This document shows positions 34,599 to 42,939 of a stretch of 64,000 nucleotides of DNA, piece after piece (the first letter of the stretch is position 1; every line of letters begins with the position of its first letter). The translations under genes and the position numbers were made by a program. The notes under the pieces are model-generated. The model made no database searches. It saw only the letters and a list, made by a program, of their open reading frames with translations, and was not told the origin of the DNA. Source of the DNA: Stutzerimonas stutzeri (GTDB lineage Bacteria; Pseudomonadota; Gammaproteobacteria; Pseudomonadales; Pseudomonadaceae); contig NZ_POUL01000003.1 of the NCBI RefSeq assembly GCF_002890895.1, positions 372,001 to 436,000 on the forward strand. The letters are read 5' to 3'.

Positions 34599-36413
34599 AT
34601 GTCTACCAATGTATTTATGGGCGCCCCCAAGGCACTCGTTCGTTCCATCGCGCTCGCTGCAGTATTCAGTGCTGTTACCTTCACAGGCCAAGTGGCTGCT
34701 GCAACAACAGCCAGCACGGCTACCTCGGTGGCTTTCACGTCTTCAATCAACAAGTTCACCAGTACCGATTTCCTTAACGGCGTTTGGCGTCGTACGGCAG
34801 CCTTTTCCGTCCCGGCCACCTCAGCTTCTATCGCTGCCTTCAAGCCGGGCGTTCAGCTCAAGTTTGCTGACGGCCAGGTACGTAAGATTTCCAGGGTCTA
34901 TAAGGTTGGAGCCAACCTCAGCATTTATGTAGATGGCGGTCTGTTGGATGGCAACAAAGTCGGCGCGCCACGCACCGTCAGCACTGTTGCTGCAGCCGCT
35001 GCGGCGCCGAGCGCTCCAGCCCCTTCAGCTCCGGTCACAACCGCTCCGGCAGCTCCGGCAGCCCCGGCGCCTAGCAGCACCTACACCGCGTCGATGAACA
35101 GTTTCTCTAACTCCGATTGGGAGAATGGCATCTACCGCAAGGCGGCCGGCTTCTCGATCCCTGACACCGGTGCCAACAAGGCTGCGTTCAAAGTTGGCGC
35201 ATCGGTTCAGTTGGCCGATGGCCAAGTCCGTAAAGTTGCGGCTGTCTATGATGTAGGCGCGCATCTTTCCGTCATGCTCAGTGGCTCGAAGCTTTCGGCG
35301 GCTAGCGTTGGCTATCCGAAAACCATTCGTGTTGTGTCCAGCAACGCTGGTACAACCACGCCACCAGCGGCCGTTACACCTGCGCCTACTCCAGCACCGG
35401 CCCCGACGCCAGCGCCGGCTCCGGCTCCGGTAGTCAGTGATGGCAGCGGTATTAATCTTGTGGGTGTTAACTTCGGCTCTGGCGTGTTCGATCCGGGCAC
35501 TGTCCCCGGTATCTATAACAAGGGCTACACCTATGCAGACGAGTCCTACTACAAGCGTCACGCAGGGCTCGGCTTCAAGTTGATCCGCCTGGGCTTCCTC
35601 TGGGAGCGTATTCAGCCCAAGCTGGGCACCGAGCTGGATGCAGCTGAACTGGGTCGCATCAAGCAGTCGCTGGATTACGCGCAGAAGTACGGCATCAAGG
35701 TCGTCCTTGATATGCACAACTACTATCGCTACTACGGCAAGGTCATTAACTCGCCGGAAGTGCCGCGCGCTCAGTTCGCCGAGACCTGGCGCAAGATCGC
35801 GGTTGCGGTGTCCAAGCATCCTGCGCTGTATGGCTACGGTCTGATGAACGAGCCCTACAACACCGGTAACAACCTCTGGCCACAGACTGCACAGGCCGCA
35901 GGCCAGGCGATTCGCAAGATCGATCCGAGCAAGTGGATCATGATCGCCGGTGACCGTTACTCCAGCGCCTTCCACTGGCAGAAGTACAACACCTCGCTGA
36001 TCAACGATCCGTGGATGCGTGATCCGAAGAACAACCTGGTCTATGAAGCGCATCAGTATCTGGACTTTGACTACTCGGGTACCTACACCAAGCGTGCCGA
36101 AACCTTCGCGCCGATGCTGGGTGTCGAGCGGGTCAAGCCTTGGGTCGAGTGGCTGAAGGCCAACAAGCTGCGCGGTTTCCTTGGTGAGCACGGCATTCCG
36201 GACTTCTCTCCATCTGCTGTGGTCGCGACTGACAACCTGCTGGCTTACCTGAACGCGAACTGCATCCCGAGCACCTACTGGGCAGCGGGTCCTCGCTGGG
36301 GTGAGAACATCATGGCGCTGGACGTAACGAGTGGTAAGCATCGTCCTCAGTTGGCTCCGCTGCAAAAGCACGCTGCTGCGAAGAGAACATGCTCCACCAT
36401 CGGTCCGCTGTAA
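34599..36413 (+). CDS. Secreted modular GH5 glycoside hydrolase with duplicated N-terminal module
   Basis: This 604-residue protein has a signal peptide (about residues 1-35), two copies of an approximately 80-residue module (about 47-128 and 163-246), Pro/Ala-rich linkers (129-160 and 251-280) and a GH5 domain (284-604). Catalytic Glu418 is in MNEPYN and nucleophile Glu530 is in FLGEHGIP. Each module has F-x3-D-x2-N-G-x3-R, A-x-F-K-x-G and a DGQVRK strand. I do not recognise the module; sugar binding is a reasonable guess. The gene has CGGAGAG before its ATG and ends at a strong terminator. It is likely an EPS-modifying enzyme. Confidence 0.88.
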   Translation: MSTNVFMGAPKALVRSIALAAVFSAVTFTGQVAAATTASTATSVAFTSSINKFTSTDFLNGVWRRTAAFSVPATSASIAAFKPGVQLKFADGQVRKISRVYKVGANLSIYVDGGLLDGNKVGAPRTVSTVAAAAAAPSAPAPSAPVTTAPAAPAAPAPSSTYTASMNSFSNSDWENGIYRKAAGFSIPDTGANKAAFKVGASVQLADGQVRKVAAVYDVGAHLSVMLSGSKLSAASVGYPKTIRVVSSNAGTTTPPAAVTPAPTPAPAPTPAPAPAPVVSDGSGINLVGVNFGSGVFDPGTVPGIYNKGYTYADESYYKRHAGLGFKLIRLGFLWERIQPKLGTELDAAELGRIKQSLDYAQKYGIKVVLDMHNYYRYYGKVINSPEVPRAQFAETWRKIAVAVSKHPALYGYGLMNEPYNTGNNLWPQTAQAAGQAIRKIDPSKWIMIAGDRYSSAFHWQKYNTSLINDPWMRDPKNNLVYEAHQYLDFDYSGTYTKRAETFAPMLGVERVKPWVEWLKANKLRGFLGEHGIPDFSPSAVVATDNLLAYLNANCIPSTYWAAGPRWGENIMALDVTSGKHRPQLAPLQKHAAAKRTCSTIGPL

Positions 36414-36430
36414 TAGCGACTGATATAAAG

Positions 36431-36456
36431 AACGGGCCTTCGGGCCCGTTTTTTAT
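36431..36456 (+). terminator. Rho-independent terminator after the modular GH5 gene
   Basis: AACGGGCC, a TTCG loop and GGCCCGTT, followed directly by TTTT and more T residues. It begins 17 bp beyond the stop codon. Confidence 0.92.
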
Positions 36457-36861
36457 TGTCTAGCGATTTGTTCTCAAGGGAATTGCGATGCAGCTCGTCG
36501 GCTGCGGTTTCGCTGTACCTAACGATAACGCGGAGTTTTCCAATCAAAGATACATACAGCGATCGCTGATACTGCCGCTTCGCTTGTTTTCTATCGCTTC
36601 GCTTTAACTCAGTGATGGTGCGGTATTGCGAGAAATGGTGGACAAAGTGCTATCACGTTGCCGTCAGTTAATCCAAGTTGCGTTGAGTTTTATTAGCTTG
36701 AGTAGGGCACTTGCCGCGGTCCTGAAAATATGGAACTCAAAAATGTACCCCCGGTCACCATATATGTGCGCACCGAAAACTACACAGTTCGCGGCCCACC
36801 GCATTTGCTGTGTTCCTACGGACCGTGGTCTTCCGGCCAAGCCATATAAAAGGTGAATCAA
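36457..36861. other. Intergenic region upstream of the Ser/Thr/Gly-rich operon
   Basis: No gene was found in this 405-bp stretch. A GGAACTC at 36732-36738 with TCACCA at about 36755-36760 resembles a sigma-E/AlgU-type promoter, though the -10 match is weak. Confidence 0.4.
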
Positions 36862-37773
36862 ATGACTACACCCGACGACGAAATTACTGGTTACGGCGGC
36901 CAACCCAAGACCGGCCCCGACTCCACTACCGGCACCACCGGCTCTAGCTCCACCAGCTCGACAAGTTCGGGAATGGGGTCGAGTGGCAGTCATACATCCA
37001 GTGCATCCCAAAACACCGGCTCCGGCACGGCCAGTCATGTCACTGACGACGCGAAGGCAACAGCACGTCAGGCAGCCGACCAGGTGAAGACGCAGGGGAA
37101 ATCTCAGTTGGAAGGCTATCGGGAAACCGCAGCTGATGAAATTGAGAAAGTGGCCCAGAGCGCTAAAGCTGCTGCTCAAGAGCTTGAGGGTCAGGACCGT
37201 CTTGGACTGTCCAATTATGTCTCCGACATGGCGCAAAGCATGGTGCAGTTCTCTGACAGCTTGCGCGGAAAAAACGTCGATGAGCTCTTCCAGGATGTGA
37301 ATCGCATGGCGCGAAACAATCCAGCGTTGTTCATTACCGGCAGTATCGCGCTTGGCTTCGGGCTGACTCGTTTCGCTCGAGCTTCCAGCAAGCGTGCTTC
37401 TCAGGGTGATCACAGCTATCAGGGAAGTTCCAGTTCCGTTACCGGTTCCAGCAGCCATCACAGCTCCGACCAACACGAGCTGAATGATCGCCTGAGTACA
37501 GGCGAGTCAGGCTCTGTTGGCAGCGTCAGCAATGCAGGTGTTTCGTCTGCAACCAGCACCTCCCGATCGCCAACCGGCAGCTCTACGGGGCTGGGAACTG
37601 GTTCGGCAACCGGCGTAGGCACAGGCCTGGGCGCTGGTTCCAGCGGGACGGGCACCGGTACGGGTGCCAATACCAGTAGTGGGTTGGGCGTAGGGTCAAA
37701 TGCTGGTTCCAACAGTACAGGCTCCACGACCAGCCGCGACGGCAAGGGTACCGACGGAGGACTTTTCCCATGA
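36862..37773 (+). CDS. Membrane-anchored protein with Ser/Thr/Gly-rich ends
   Basis: This 303-residue protein has a low-complexity N-terminus rich in Gly, Ser and Thr, a central helical part with KATARQAADQVKTQGKSQL and EIEKVAQSAKAAAQEL, a hydrophobic segment PALFITGSIALGFGLTRFA near residue 160, and a long G/S/T-rich C-terminus. The helical centre resembles rhizobial nutrient-deprivation-induced proteins. The ATG follows AAAAGGTG. It overlaps the next gene by 4 bp. It likely acts at the inner membrane in stress, but this is inference. Confidence 0.75.
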   Translation: MTTPDDEITGYGGQPKTGPDSTTGTTGSSSTSSTSSGMGSSGSHTSSASQNTGSGTASHVTDDAKATARQAADQVKTQGKSQLEGYRETAADEIEKVAQSAKAAAQELEGQDRLGLSNYVSDMAQSMVQFSDSLRGKNVDELFQDVNRMARNNPALFITGSIALGFGLTRFARASSKRASQGDHSYQGSSSSVTGSSSHHSSDQHELNDRLSTGESGSVGSVSNAGVSSATSTSRSPTGSSTGLGTGSATGVGTGLGAGSSGTGTGTGANTSSGLGVGSNAGSNSTGSTTSRDGKGTDGGLFP

Positions 37774-38222
37774 GCGAACCACGTAAGACAACGACCACAA
37801 CCACGACCTCCAATGCGACTTTGGAGCCTGGCCATCGCCCAGAAAACGACACCTCAGTAGGTGGGCTGCTTCGGCAGCTGACTCATGAAGTGCCGTCCTT
37901 GATTACCAAGGAACTGGCGCTTGCAAAGGCCGAAATGAGCGAGTCGATCCGAGCAACCAAGGCGGGTGCTGGCAGCGTCGCTACCGGCGGTGCAGTGCTC
38001 CTCGGCGGATTCATCGTTTTATTGATGTCGGCTGTCTTCGCACTGAGCAACGTGGTCGAGCCTTGGCTCGCTGCGCTCATCGTCGGCGCTGTTGTGGTGG
38101 TTATCGGGATGATCATGGTCTCGTCCGGGAAGAAGAAGTTTCAGGCTTCCTCGTTCAAGCCGGAGCGCACCATTCATTCGGTCAACAAGGATAAAGAAGC
38201 TGTGAAGGGGCACACATCATGA
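37770..38222 (+). CDS. Phage-holin-like (Holin-X/DUF1469) membrane protein
   Basis: This 150-residue protein has the Holin-X/DUF1469 pattern: an N-terminal helix LLRQLTHEVPSLITKELALA, then two membrane helices separated by a short turn (GGAVLLGGFIVLLMSAVFAL and LAALIVGAVVVVIGMIMV), and a basic tail. Members are widespread outside phages and are not proven holins. It overlaps both neighbours by 4 bp, so the three genes are one translationally coupled operon. Confidence 0.85.
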   Translation: MSEPRKTTTTTTTSNATLEPGHRPENDTSVGGLLRQLTHEVPSLITKELALAKAEMSESIRATKAGAGSVATGGAVLLGGFIVLLMSAVFALSNVVEPWLAALIVGAVVVVIGMIMVSSGKKKFQASSFKPERTIHSVNKDKEAVKGHTS

Positions 38223-39043
38223 GCACACGTAATCAGATTGATGCCGAAGCGCAGAAGGATCCAGACGAGCTTGAGCGCGAGATTGATCAAACGCGCACCG
38301 AGATCGGCAACATTGTTCACGCGCTTGAAAACAAACTGTCTCCCGGCGAGTTGATTGACACCGCCCTGGGCTATGTCAAAGGCGGCGGTGGCGAGTTCTT
38401 CGGTAACTTGAGCAATACGGTAAAGGCCAATCCGGTTCCTACTGTCCTGACCTCGATCGGACTGATCTGGATGATGGCAGGGCAGAATCGCCAGCCTCAT
38501 TCCAATGTGACCACGACGGCTTACAGCTCGGGGTCGGACGGTCCTTCCATGGGCGACAAGCTTCACGCCAAAACTGCTGGTATGAAGCAACAAGGCGCCA
38601 ATATGAAGGAAAAGGCCAGCCAGATGAGTCATAGCGTATCCGAGTCGCTGGGCAGTGCCCGGACGCGTGCAAGTGACTCAGGGCGCCAGGCATCGGCTCG
38701 AATTCGTGGCGGCGCGGACCGTGCGCGCGGTGGATTCAACCAGCTGCTGCAGGAGCAACCCTTGGCCCTCGGTGCGATCGGTATCGCACTTGGTGCTCTG
38801 ATTGCTGCTGCGGTGCCGCCGTCCCGTCGCGAAGACGAAATGCTCGGTGAGGCCAGCGACCGCATGACCGACCAGCTTCGTCATAAGGCGGAAGAGGGTT
38901 ACCAGAAGGCCTCGGCCAAAGGCGAGGAAGTCGCGAATCGTGTAAAGCACGAGGTTAGCAATAGCGACAGTAATCGCTCGACCGGTTCGACCAGTTCAAC
39001 CGGCTCGACTGGTACAACTGGTAGTACCTCTACAGGTATCTAA
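38219..39043 (+). CDS. DUF3618 membrane protein with Ser/Thr/Gly-rich tail
   Basis: This 274-residue protein begins with a DUF3618-like segment (DPDELEREIDQTRTEIGNIV), followed by a short hydrophobic region (NPVPTVLTSIGLIWMMAG) and long helices with many Lys, Glu and Gln. A second hydrophobic stretch PLALGAIGIALGALIAAAVP lies near residue 180. It ends in a tail of SNRSTGSTSS and similar repeats, akin to the tail of the first protein of this operon. Function unknown. Confidence 0.82.
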   Translation: MSTRNQIDAEAQKDPDELEREIDQTRTEIGNIVHALENKLSPGELIDTALGYVKGGGGEFFGNLSNTVKANPVPTVLTSIGLIWMMAGQNRQPHSNVTTTAYSSGSDGPSMGDKLHAKTAGMKQQGANMKEKASQMSHSVSESLGSARTRASDSGRQASARIRGGADRARGGFNQLLQEQPLALGAIGIALGALIAAAVPPSRREDEMLGEASDRMTDQLRHKAEEGYQKASAKGEEVANRVKHEVSNSDSNRSTGSTSSTGSTGTTGSTSTGI

Positions 39044-39086
39044 CGCAGCGCCACGCTGAATCGAAGTCGTTCGATGACAGCGCTAG

Positions 39087-39122
39087 TTTCGCCGGTGCGG
39101 GCTTGAGTCCGCACCGGCGAAA
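39087..39122. terminator. 14-bp perfect hairpin after the Ser/Thr/Gly operon
   Basis: TTTCGCCGGTGCGG and CCGCACCGGCGAAA flank an 8-base loop. It lies 43 bp after the last gene of the operon and 21 bp before tRNA-Thr. The GCCGGTG inside it is identical to the first seven bases of that tRNA. Confidence 0.75.
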
Positions 39123-39143
39123 TTCGATAATGCGCCGCTCGGC

Positions 39144-39219
39144 GCCGGTGTAGCTCAGTAGGTAGAGCAGCGCATTCGTAATGCGAAGGTCGGGGGTTCG
39201 ACTCCTCTCACCGGCACCA
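39144..39219 (+). tRNA. tRNA-Thr (CGT anticodon)
   Basis: The 76-nt gene has acceptor arms GCCGGTG and CACCGGC, discriminator A and an encoded CCA. The D-loop has GCTCAGTAGGTAGAGC, the anticodon loop TTCGTAA gives anticodon CGT, and the T-arm loop is TTCGACT. The overall sequence closely resembles the E. coli thrW tRNA. Confidence 0.95.
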
Positions 39220-39227
39220 ATGAAATC

Positions 39228-39255
39228 AAGGCTCACAGCGATGTGGGCCTTTTTC
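39228..39255 (+). terminator. Terminator after tRNA-Thr
   Basis: AAGGCTCACA, a GCGA tetraloop and TGTGGGCCTT form a 10-bp stem with one T-G pair. A TTTT run follows directly. Confidence 0.85.
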
Positions 39256-39411
39256 ATTTTCCGAAGGGCGATCGCGCAGCGCGCTACGTTGGGTGGCTGT
39301 TTCAGAGGCTGAAAAAGCGGCTGTTCACCGAGCGCCTATTGGGAAAAGGATAAGACTTCTTGTCCGGAAGCCGGATAATAGCGATCAAATGTATCGCTCT
39401 GGTAATCCCGC

Positions 39412-41616
39412 ATGGAAATCAAGGTTAATTTTCTCGACAACCTCAGGCTCGAAGCCAAGTTTGATGATTTCACGGTGGTCGCCGATCAACCGATTCGTTA
39501 CAAGGGCGATGGTTCGGCACCGGGTCCGTTCGATTATTTTCTCGCTTCATCGGCGCTATGCGCAGCGTACTTCGTGAAGTTGTATTGCCAGACCCGCAGT
39601 ATTCCGACCGAGAACATTCGATTGTCGCAGAACAATATTGTCGATCCGGATAATCGCTATAACCAGATATTCAAAATTCAGGTCGAGTTGCCTGCGGATA
39701 TTTCCGATAAGGACCGCCAAGGAATCCTGCGTTCAATCGAGCGCTGTACCGTGAAGAAAGTGGTGCAGACGGGGCCGGAATTCGTCATCGAAGAAGTCGA
39801 GAGCCTTGACGCCGACGCTCAGGCGCTGCTGCTACCCGGCACGGGATCAGAAACGAGCACCTATATTGCCGGCAAAGACCTGCCGCTTGAGCAAACTATC
39901 GCCAATATGTCCGGGCTATTGGCTGATCTGGGCATGAAGATCGAAATCGCTTCGTGGCGCAATATCGTTCCGAATGTGTGGTCGCTGCATATTCGTGATG
40001 CCCATTCTCCGATGTGTTTTACCAACGGGAAGGGCGCCACGAAAGAAAGTGCGTTAGCGTCGGCGCTTGGCGAATTTATCGAACGACTTAATTGCAACTT
40101 CTTTTACAACGACCAGTTCTGGGGTGAGGACATCTCCAATGCAGAATTTGTCCATTACCCCAACGAGCTTTGGTTCAAGCCTGGCCGTAAGGACGCATTG
40201 CCAAAAGAAATACTCGATGCGTACTGCCTGGACATCTATAACGCTGACGGCGATCTGCGCGGCTCGCACCTGTACGACACCAACTCTGGCAACGTGGAGC
40301 GAGGCATTTGCGCCTTGCCTTTCGTACGCCAATCGGACGGCGAAAAGGTTTATTTCCCATCCAATCTGATCGAGAACCTGTTTCTCAGCAATGGCATGAG
40401 TGCCGGCAACACGCTCGCTGAAGCCCAGGTGCAATGCCTGTCGGAAATCTTCGAGCGCGCTGTGAAACGGGAGATTCTTGAAGGGGAAATGGCGCTGCCG
40501 GACGTTCCTCAGGACGTGCTGGCTAAATTCTCTGGCATCGTGGCCGGTATTCAGGGACTTGAAGAGCAAGGCTTCCCGGTGCTGGTAAAGGATGCCTCGC
40601 TGGGTGGGCAGTTTCCGGTGATGTGCGTGACCTTGATGAACCCGCGAACCGGCGGTGTATTCGCCTCCTTCGGTGCTCACCCCAGTTTCGAAGTCGCACT
40701 GGAGCGCAGCCTTACAGAGTTGTTGCAGGGGCGCAGTTTTGAAGGCTTGAACGACTTGCCTCAACCGACCTTTGAAAGCAACGCAGTGACCGAGCCGAAC
40801 AACTTCGTCGAACATTTCATCGATTCGAGCGGTGTGGTGTCGTGGCGTTTCTTCAGTTCCAAGGCGGACTTCGATTTCGTTGAATGGGACTTCACGGCCG
40901 AGGGCGACGACGCCAACGCCAAGGAGGCCGCGACCCTGTTCGGCATCCTCGAGGAGATGGGGAAAGAAGTGTACATGGCGATCTACGAGGACCTCGGCGC
41001 AAAGGCCTGCCGCATCCTCGTCCCTGGGTATTCCGAGATCTACCCGGTGGAAGATCTGATCTGGGATAACACCAACAAAGCGCTGCTGTTCCGGGCGGAT
41101 ATTCTGAATCTCCACAGCCTGGACGATGCCGGCCTGGAAGCACTTGTTGAGCGGCTGGAAGAAAGCGAGCTGGATGACTACACCGACATCACGACGCTGA
41201 TCGGGATCGAGTTCGATGACAACACGGCCTGGGGGCAACTCACGATTCTCGAGCTGAAACTGTTGATCTGTCTTGCTCTGCAGCGCTTCGAAGACGCCAA
41301 AGAGCTGGTGGAAGCCTTCCTTCAATTTAACGACAACACCGTCGAACGTGGCTTGTTTTACCAGGCGGTGAACGCTGTATTGGAAGTGGAGCTGGATGAG
41401 GATCTGCAGCTGGATGATTTCGAAATGAACTTCCGCAGGATGTTTGGCGATATTCGGATGGACGCGGTGATCGGCTCGCTTGACGGCAGCGTGCGCTTTT
41501 TTGGCTTGACGCCTACCAGCATCAAGCTTGAAGGGCTCGATCGTCACCTGCGGCTGATCGACAGCTACAAGAAGCTCCATACGGCTCGAGGCGGGTCGCT
41601 GACCACGGCCCGCTAG
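39412..41616 (+). CDS. ycaO: OsmC-YcaO fusion protein
   Basis: This 734-residue protein has an OsmC-like N-terminal domain (residues about 1-135, with YFLASSALCAAYFVKLYCQT) followed by a YcaO domain (about 185-560) containing TNGKGATKESALASALGEFI and ERAVKREILEGEMALPDV. A C-terminal all-helical region follows. In E. coli the YcaO protein is linked to ribosomal protein S12 methylthiolation by RimO, as an accessory protein. YcaO domains use ATP to activate amide bonds. The N-terminal OsmC part and the length match known enterobacterial and pseudomonad YcaO. Confidence 0.9.
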   Translation: MEIKVNFLDNLRLEAKFDDFTVVADQPIRYKGDGSAPGPFDYFLASSALCAAYFVKLYCQTRSIPTENIRLSQNNIVDPDNRYNQIFKIQVELPADISDKDRQGILRSIERCTVKKVVQTGPEFVIEEVESLDADAQALLLPGTGSETSTYIAGKDLPLEQTIANMSGLLADLGMKIEIASWRNIVPNVWSLHIRDAHSPMCFTNGKGATKESALASALGEFIERLNCNFFYNDQFWGEDISNAEFVHYPNELWFKPGRKDALPKEILDAYCLDIYNADGDLRGSHLYDTNSGNVERGICALPFVRQSDGEKVYFPSNLIENLFLSNGMSAGNTLAEAQVQCLSEIFERAVKREILEGEMALPDVPQDVLAKFSGIVAGIQGLEEQGFPVLVKDASLGGQFPVMCVTLMNPRTGGVFASFGAHPSFEVALERSLTELLQGRSFEGLNDLPQPTFESNAVTEPNNFVEHFIDSSGVVSWRFFSSKADFDFVEWDFTAEGDDANAKEAATLFGILEEMGKEVYMAIYEDLGAKACRILVPGYSEIYPVEDLIWDNTNKALLFRADILNLHSLDDAGLEALVERLEESELDDYTDITTLIGIEFDDNTAWGQLTILELKLLICLALQRFEDAKELVEAFLQFNDNTVERGLFYQAVNAVLEVELDEDLQLDDFEMNFRRMFGDIRMDAVIGSLDGSVRFFGLTPTSIKLEGLDRHLRLIDSYKKLHTARGGSLTTAR

Positions 41617-41642
41617 TTGCGCTGTTGATCAAGCTGATGGAC

Positions 41643-41676
41643 ACAACAAAGCCCGCACTGCTGCGGGCTTTGTTGT
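41643..41676. terminator. Bidirectional terminator between ycaO and the pyruvyl transferase gene
   Basis: ACAACAAAGCCCGCA and TGCGGGCTTTGTTGT form a 15-bp stem around CTGC, with T-rich or A-rich flanks on each strand. Both flanking genes converge here. Confidence 0.88.
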
Positions 41677-41697
41677 TCAGATAACGCAGCTGATCGA

Positions 41698-42939
41698 TCA
41701 GCTTGCAGCTACCGCTTCGGGCTTGCGCTGCTGGTTACCGCTCGTCTCACCCCGGGCGGGCGCTGCGTCATAGAGATTGACCATATGATCGAGGTTAGCC
41801 CGCACGCGGCCTTTCATGGCTTCAACGACCGCACGTAGTTCGGCCCGTTGGTTATCGCCGAAGACGTTGATCAGGTTGGTGCCGATCTGGCTGATCTGCG
41901 GGACTTCTGCAAAGCCACACGACTGCTTAGGCACCCAGGTCTCCAGAAAGCTCGACAGCTTGATTACGCGCTGCGGCAGCAATGCGATTTGCGGAACGGC
42001 GTAGGCAAGCGCGGTTATCGCACCGTGCAGGCTGGTGCCGCAATAGAGCTTGCTGGTGGCAATGCAGTGGATGATGTCATTGATGTTCCCGCTATCGACA
42101 CGGTACGCGCGCTCGTCGCCGAGCAGGCTGTGCAGCTTGTCGAGAGGATCGTCATCCGAGTGGCCTGGCGCTTTGCCGATGGTCAGCAGTGCGATCTTGA
42201 GCCCGGTATTGACGTTGAGTTCGGTCAGTTGCTGAGCGATCGCCTCGATGCGCCGCTTGGCGTGGTGATCAGAGATATGGAAGACGATATGGCCGGGTTC
42301 GGTCGATTCGACGTGCTGCGGGTAAATGTCGGATATGAGGATGGCGCTGTCAGGTACCAGGTTGTGCTCGACACCGAGCTTGTCCAGTTCGGCCGATGTT
42401 TCTCGGTCGCGTACAGACACGTATGTGCAGTCCTTGAGGTTGCGCTTGATGGCGTCATGGATCAGCGGCTTCTTCCGACTGATCTCGTTGCCACCCACGC
42501 TGTTGTACATCACTTTGTAGCCGGGCAGGTCGCGCTCACCCAGGACCAGTGGGATGTCAGAAGGAATCGAGGTGAACAGACGGCTCAGGCGAATGAACGC
42601 CTTGTGGCCGATCAGATAGGGGCTGGCCTTGATCGGGTAGTAGATCGCCTGCGGCGCGAGGTAGCCGATGATGCTTTCCCATTGCGCTGTAAGGCACTCG
42701 CCGCCCGCCACGATGAGCATCGTTTTCGGCTGCGGGCGGGTGGCCTCCAGCGCTTTTTTCAGCGGAACGGTGGGCAGCGCCCCGTAGCTCGAGAGATTGG
42801 ATTTCTTGGTCGCGGCAACTATTACCGAAAAGCGACCATCCGCTTCCAAGTAACGCTTGAGGACGATTGCAAAGAGCAGATCGCCATAGTTGTGCCGGTC
42901 ATAGGCTCCGTAAGCAATTACGTTTATCCGGTCAGTCAT
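41698..42939 (-). CDS. Polysaccharide pyruvyl transferase family protein
   Basis: This 413-residue protein belongs to the PS_pyruv_trans family (CsaB/WcaK-like). It begins MTDRINVIAYGAYDRHNYGD, matching the family N-terminal nucleotide-like loop, and has a later SKLYCGTSLHGAITALAYAV, the typical HGxI motif. Such enzymes add ketal pyruvate from PEP to surface sugars. It is in a two-gene minus-strand operon with a flippase, overlapping it by 4 bp. Confidence 0.87.
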   Translation of the reverse strand: MTDRINVIAYGAYDRHNYGDLLFAIVLKRYLEADGRFSVIVAATKKSNLSSYGALPTVPLKKALEATRPQPKTMLIVAGGECLTAQWESIIGYLAPQAIYYPIKASPYLIGHKAFIRLSRLFTSIPSDIPLVLGERDLPGYKVMYNSVGGNEISRKKPLIHDAIKRNLKDCTYVSVRDRETSAELDKLGVEHNLVPDSAILISDIYPQHVESTEPGHIVFHISDHHAKRRIEAIAQQLTELNVNTGLKIALLTIGKAPGHSDDDPLDKLHSLLGDERAYRVDSGNINDIIHCIATSKLYCGTSLHGAITALAYAVPQIALLPQRVIKLSSFLETWVPKQSCGFAEVPQISQIGTNLINVFGDNQRAELRAVVEAMKGRVRANLDHMVNLYDAAPARGETSGNQQRKPEAVAAS

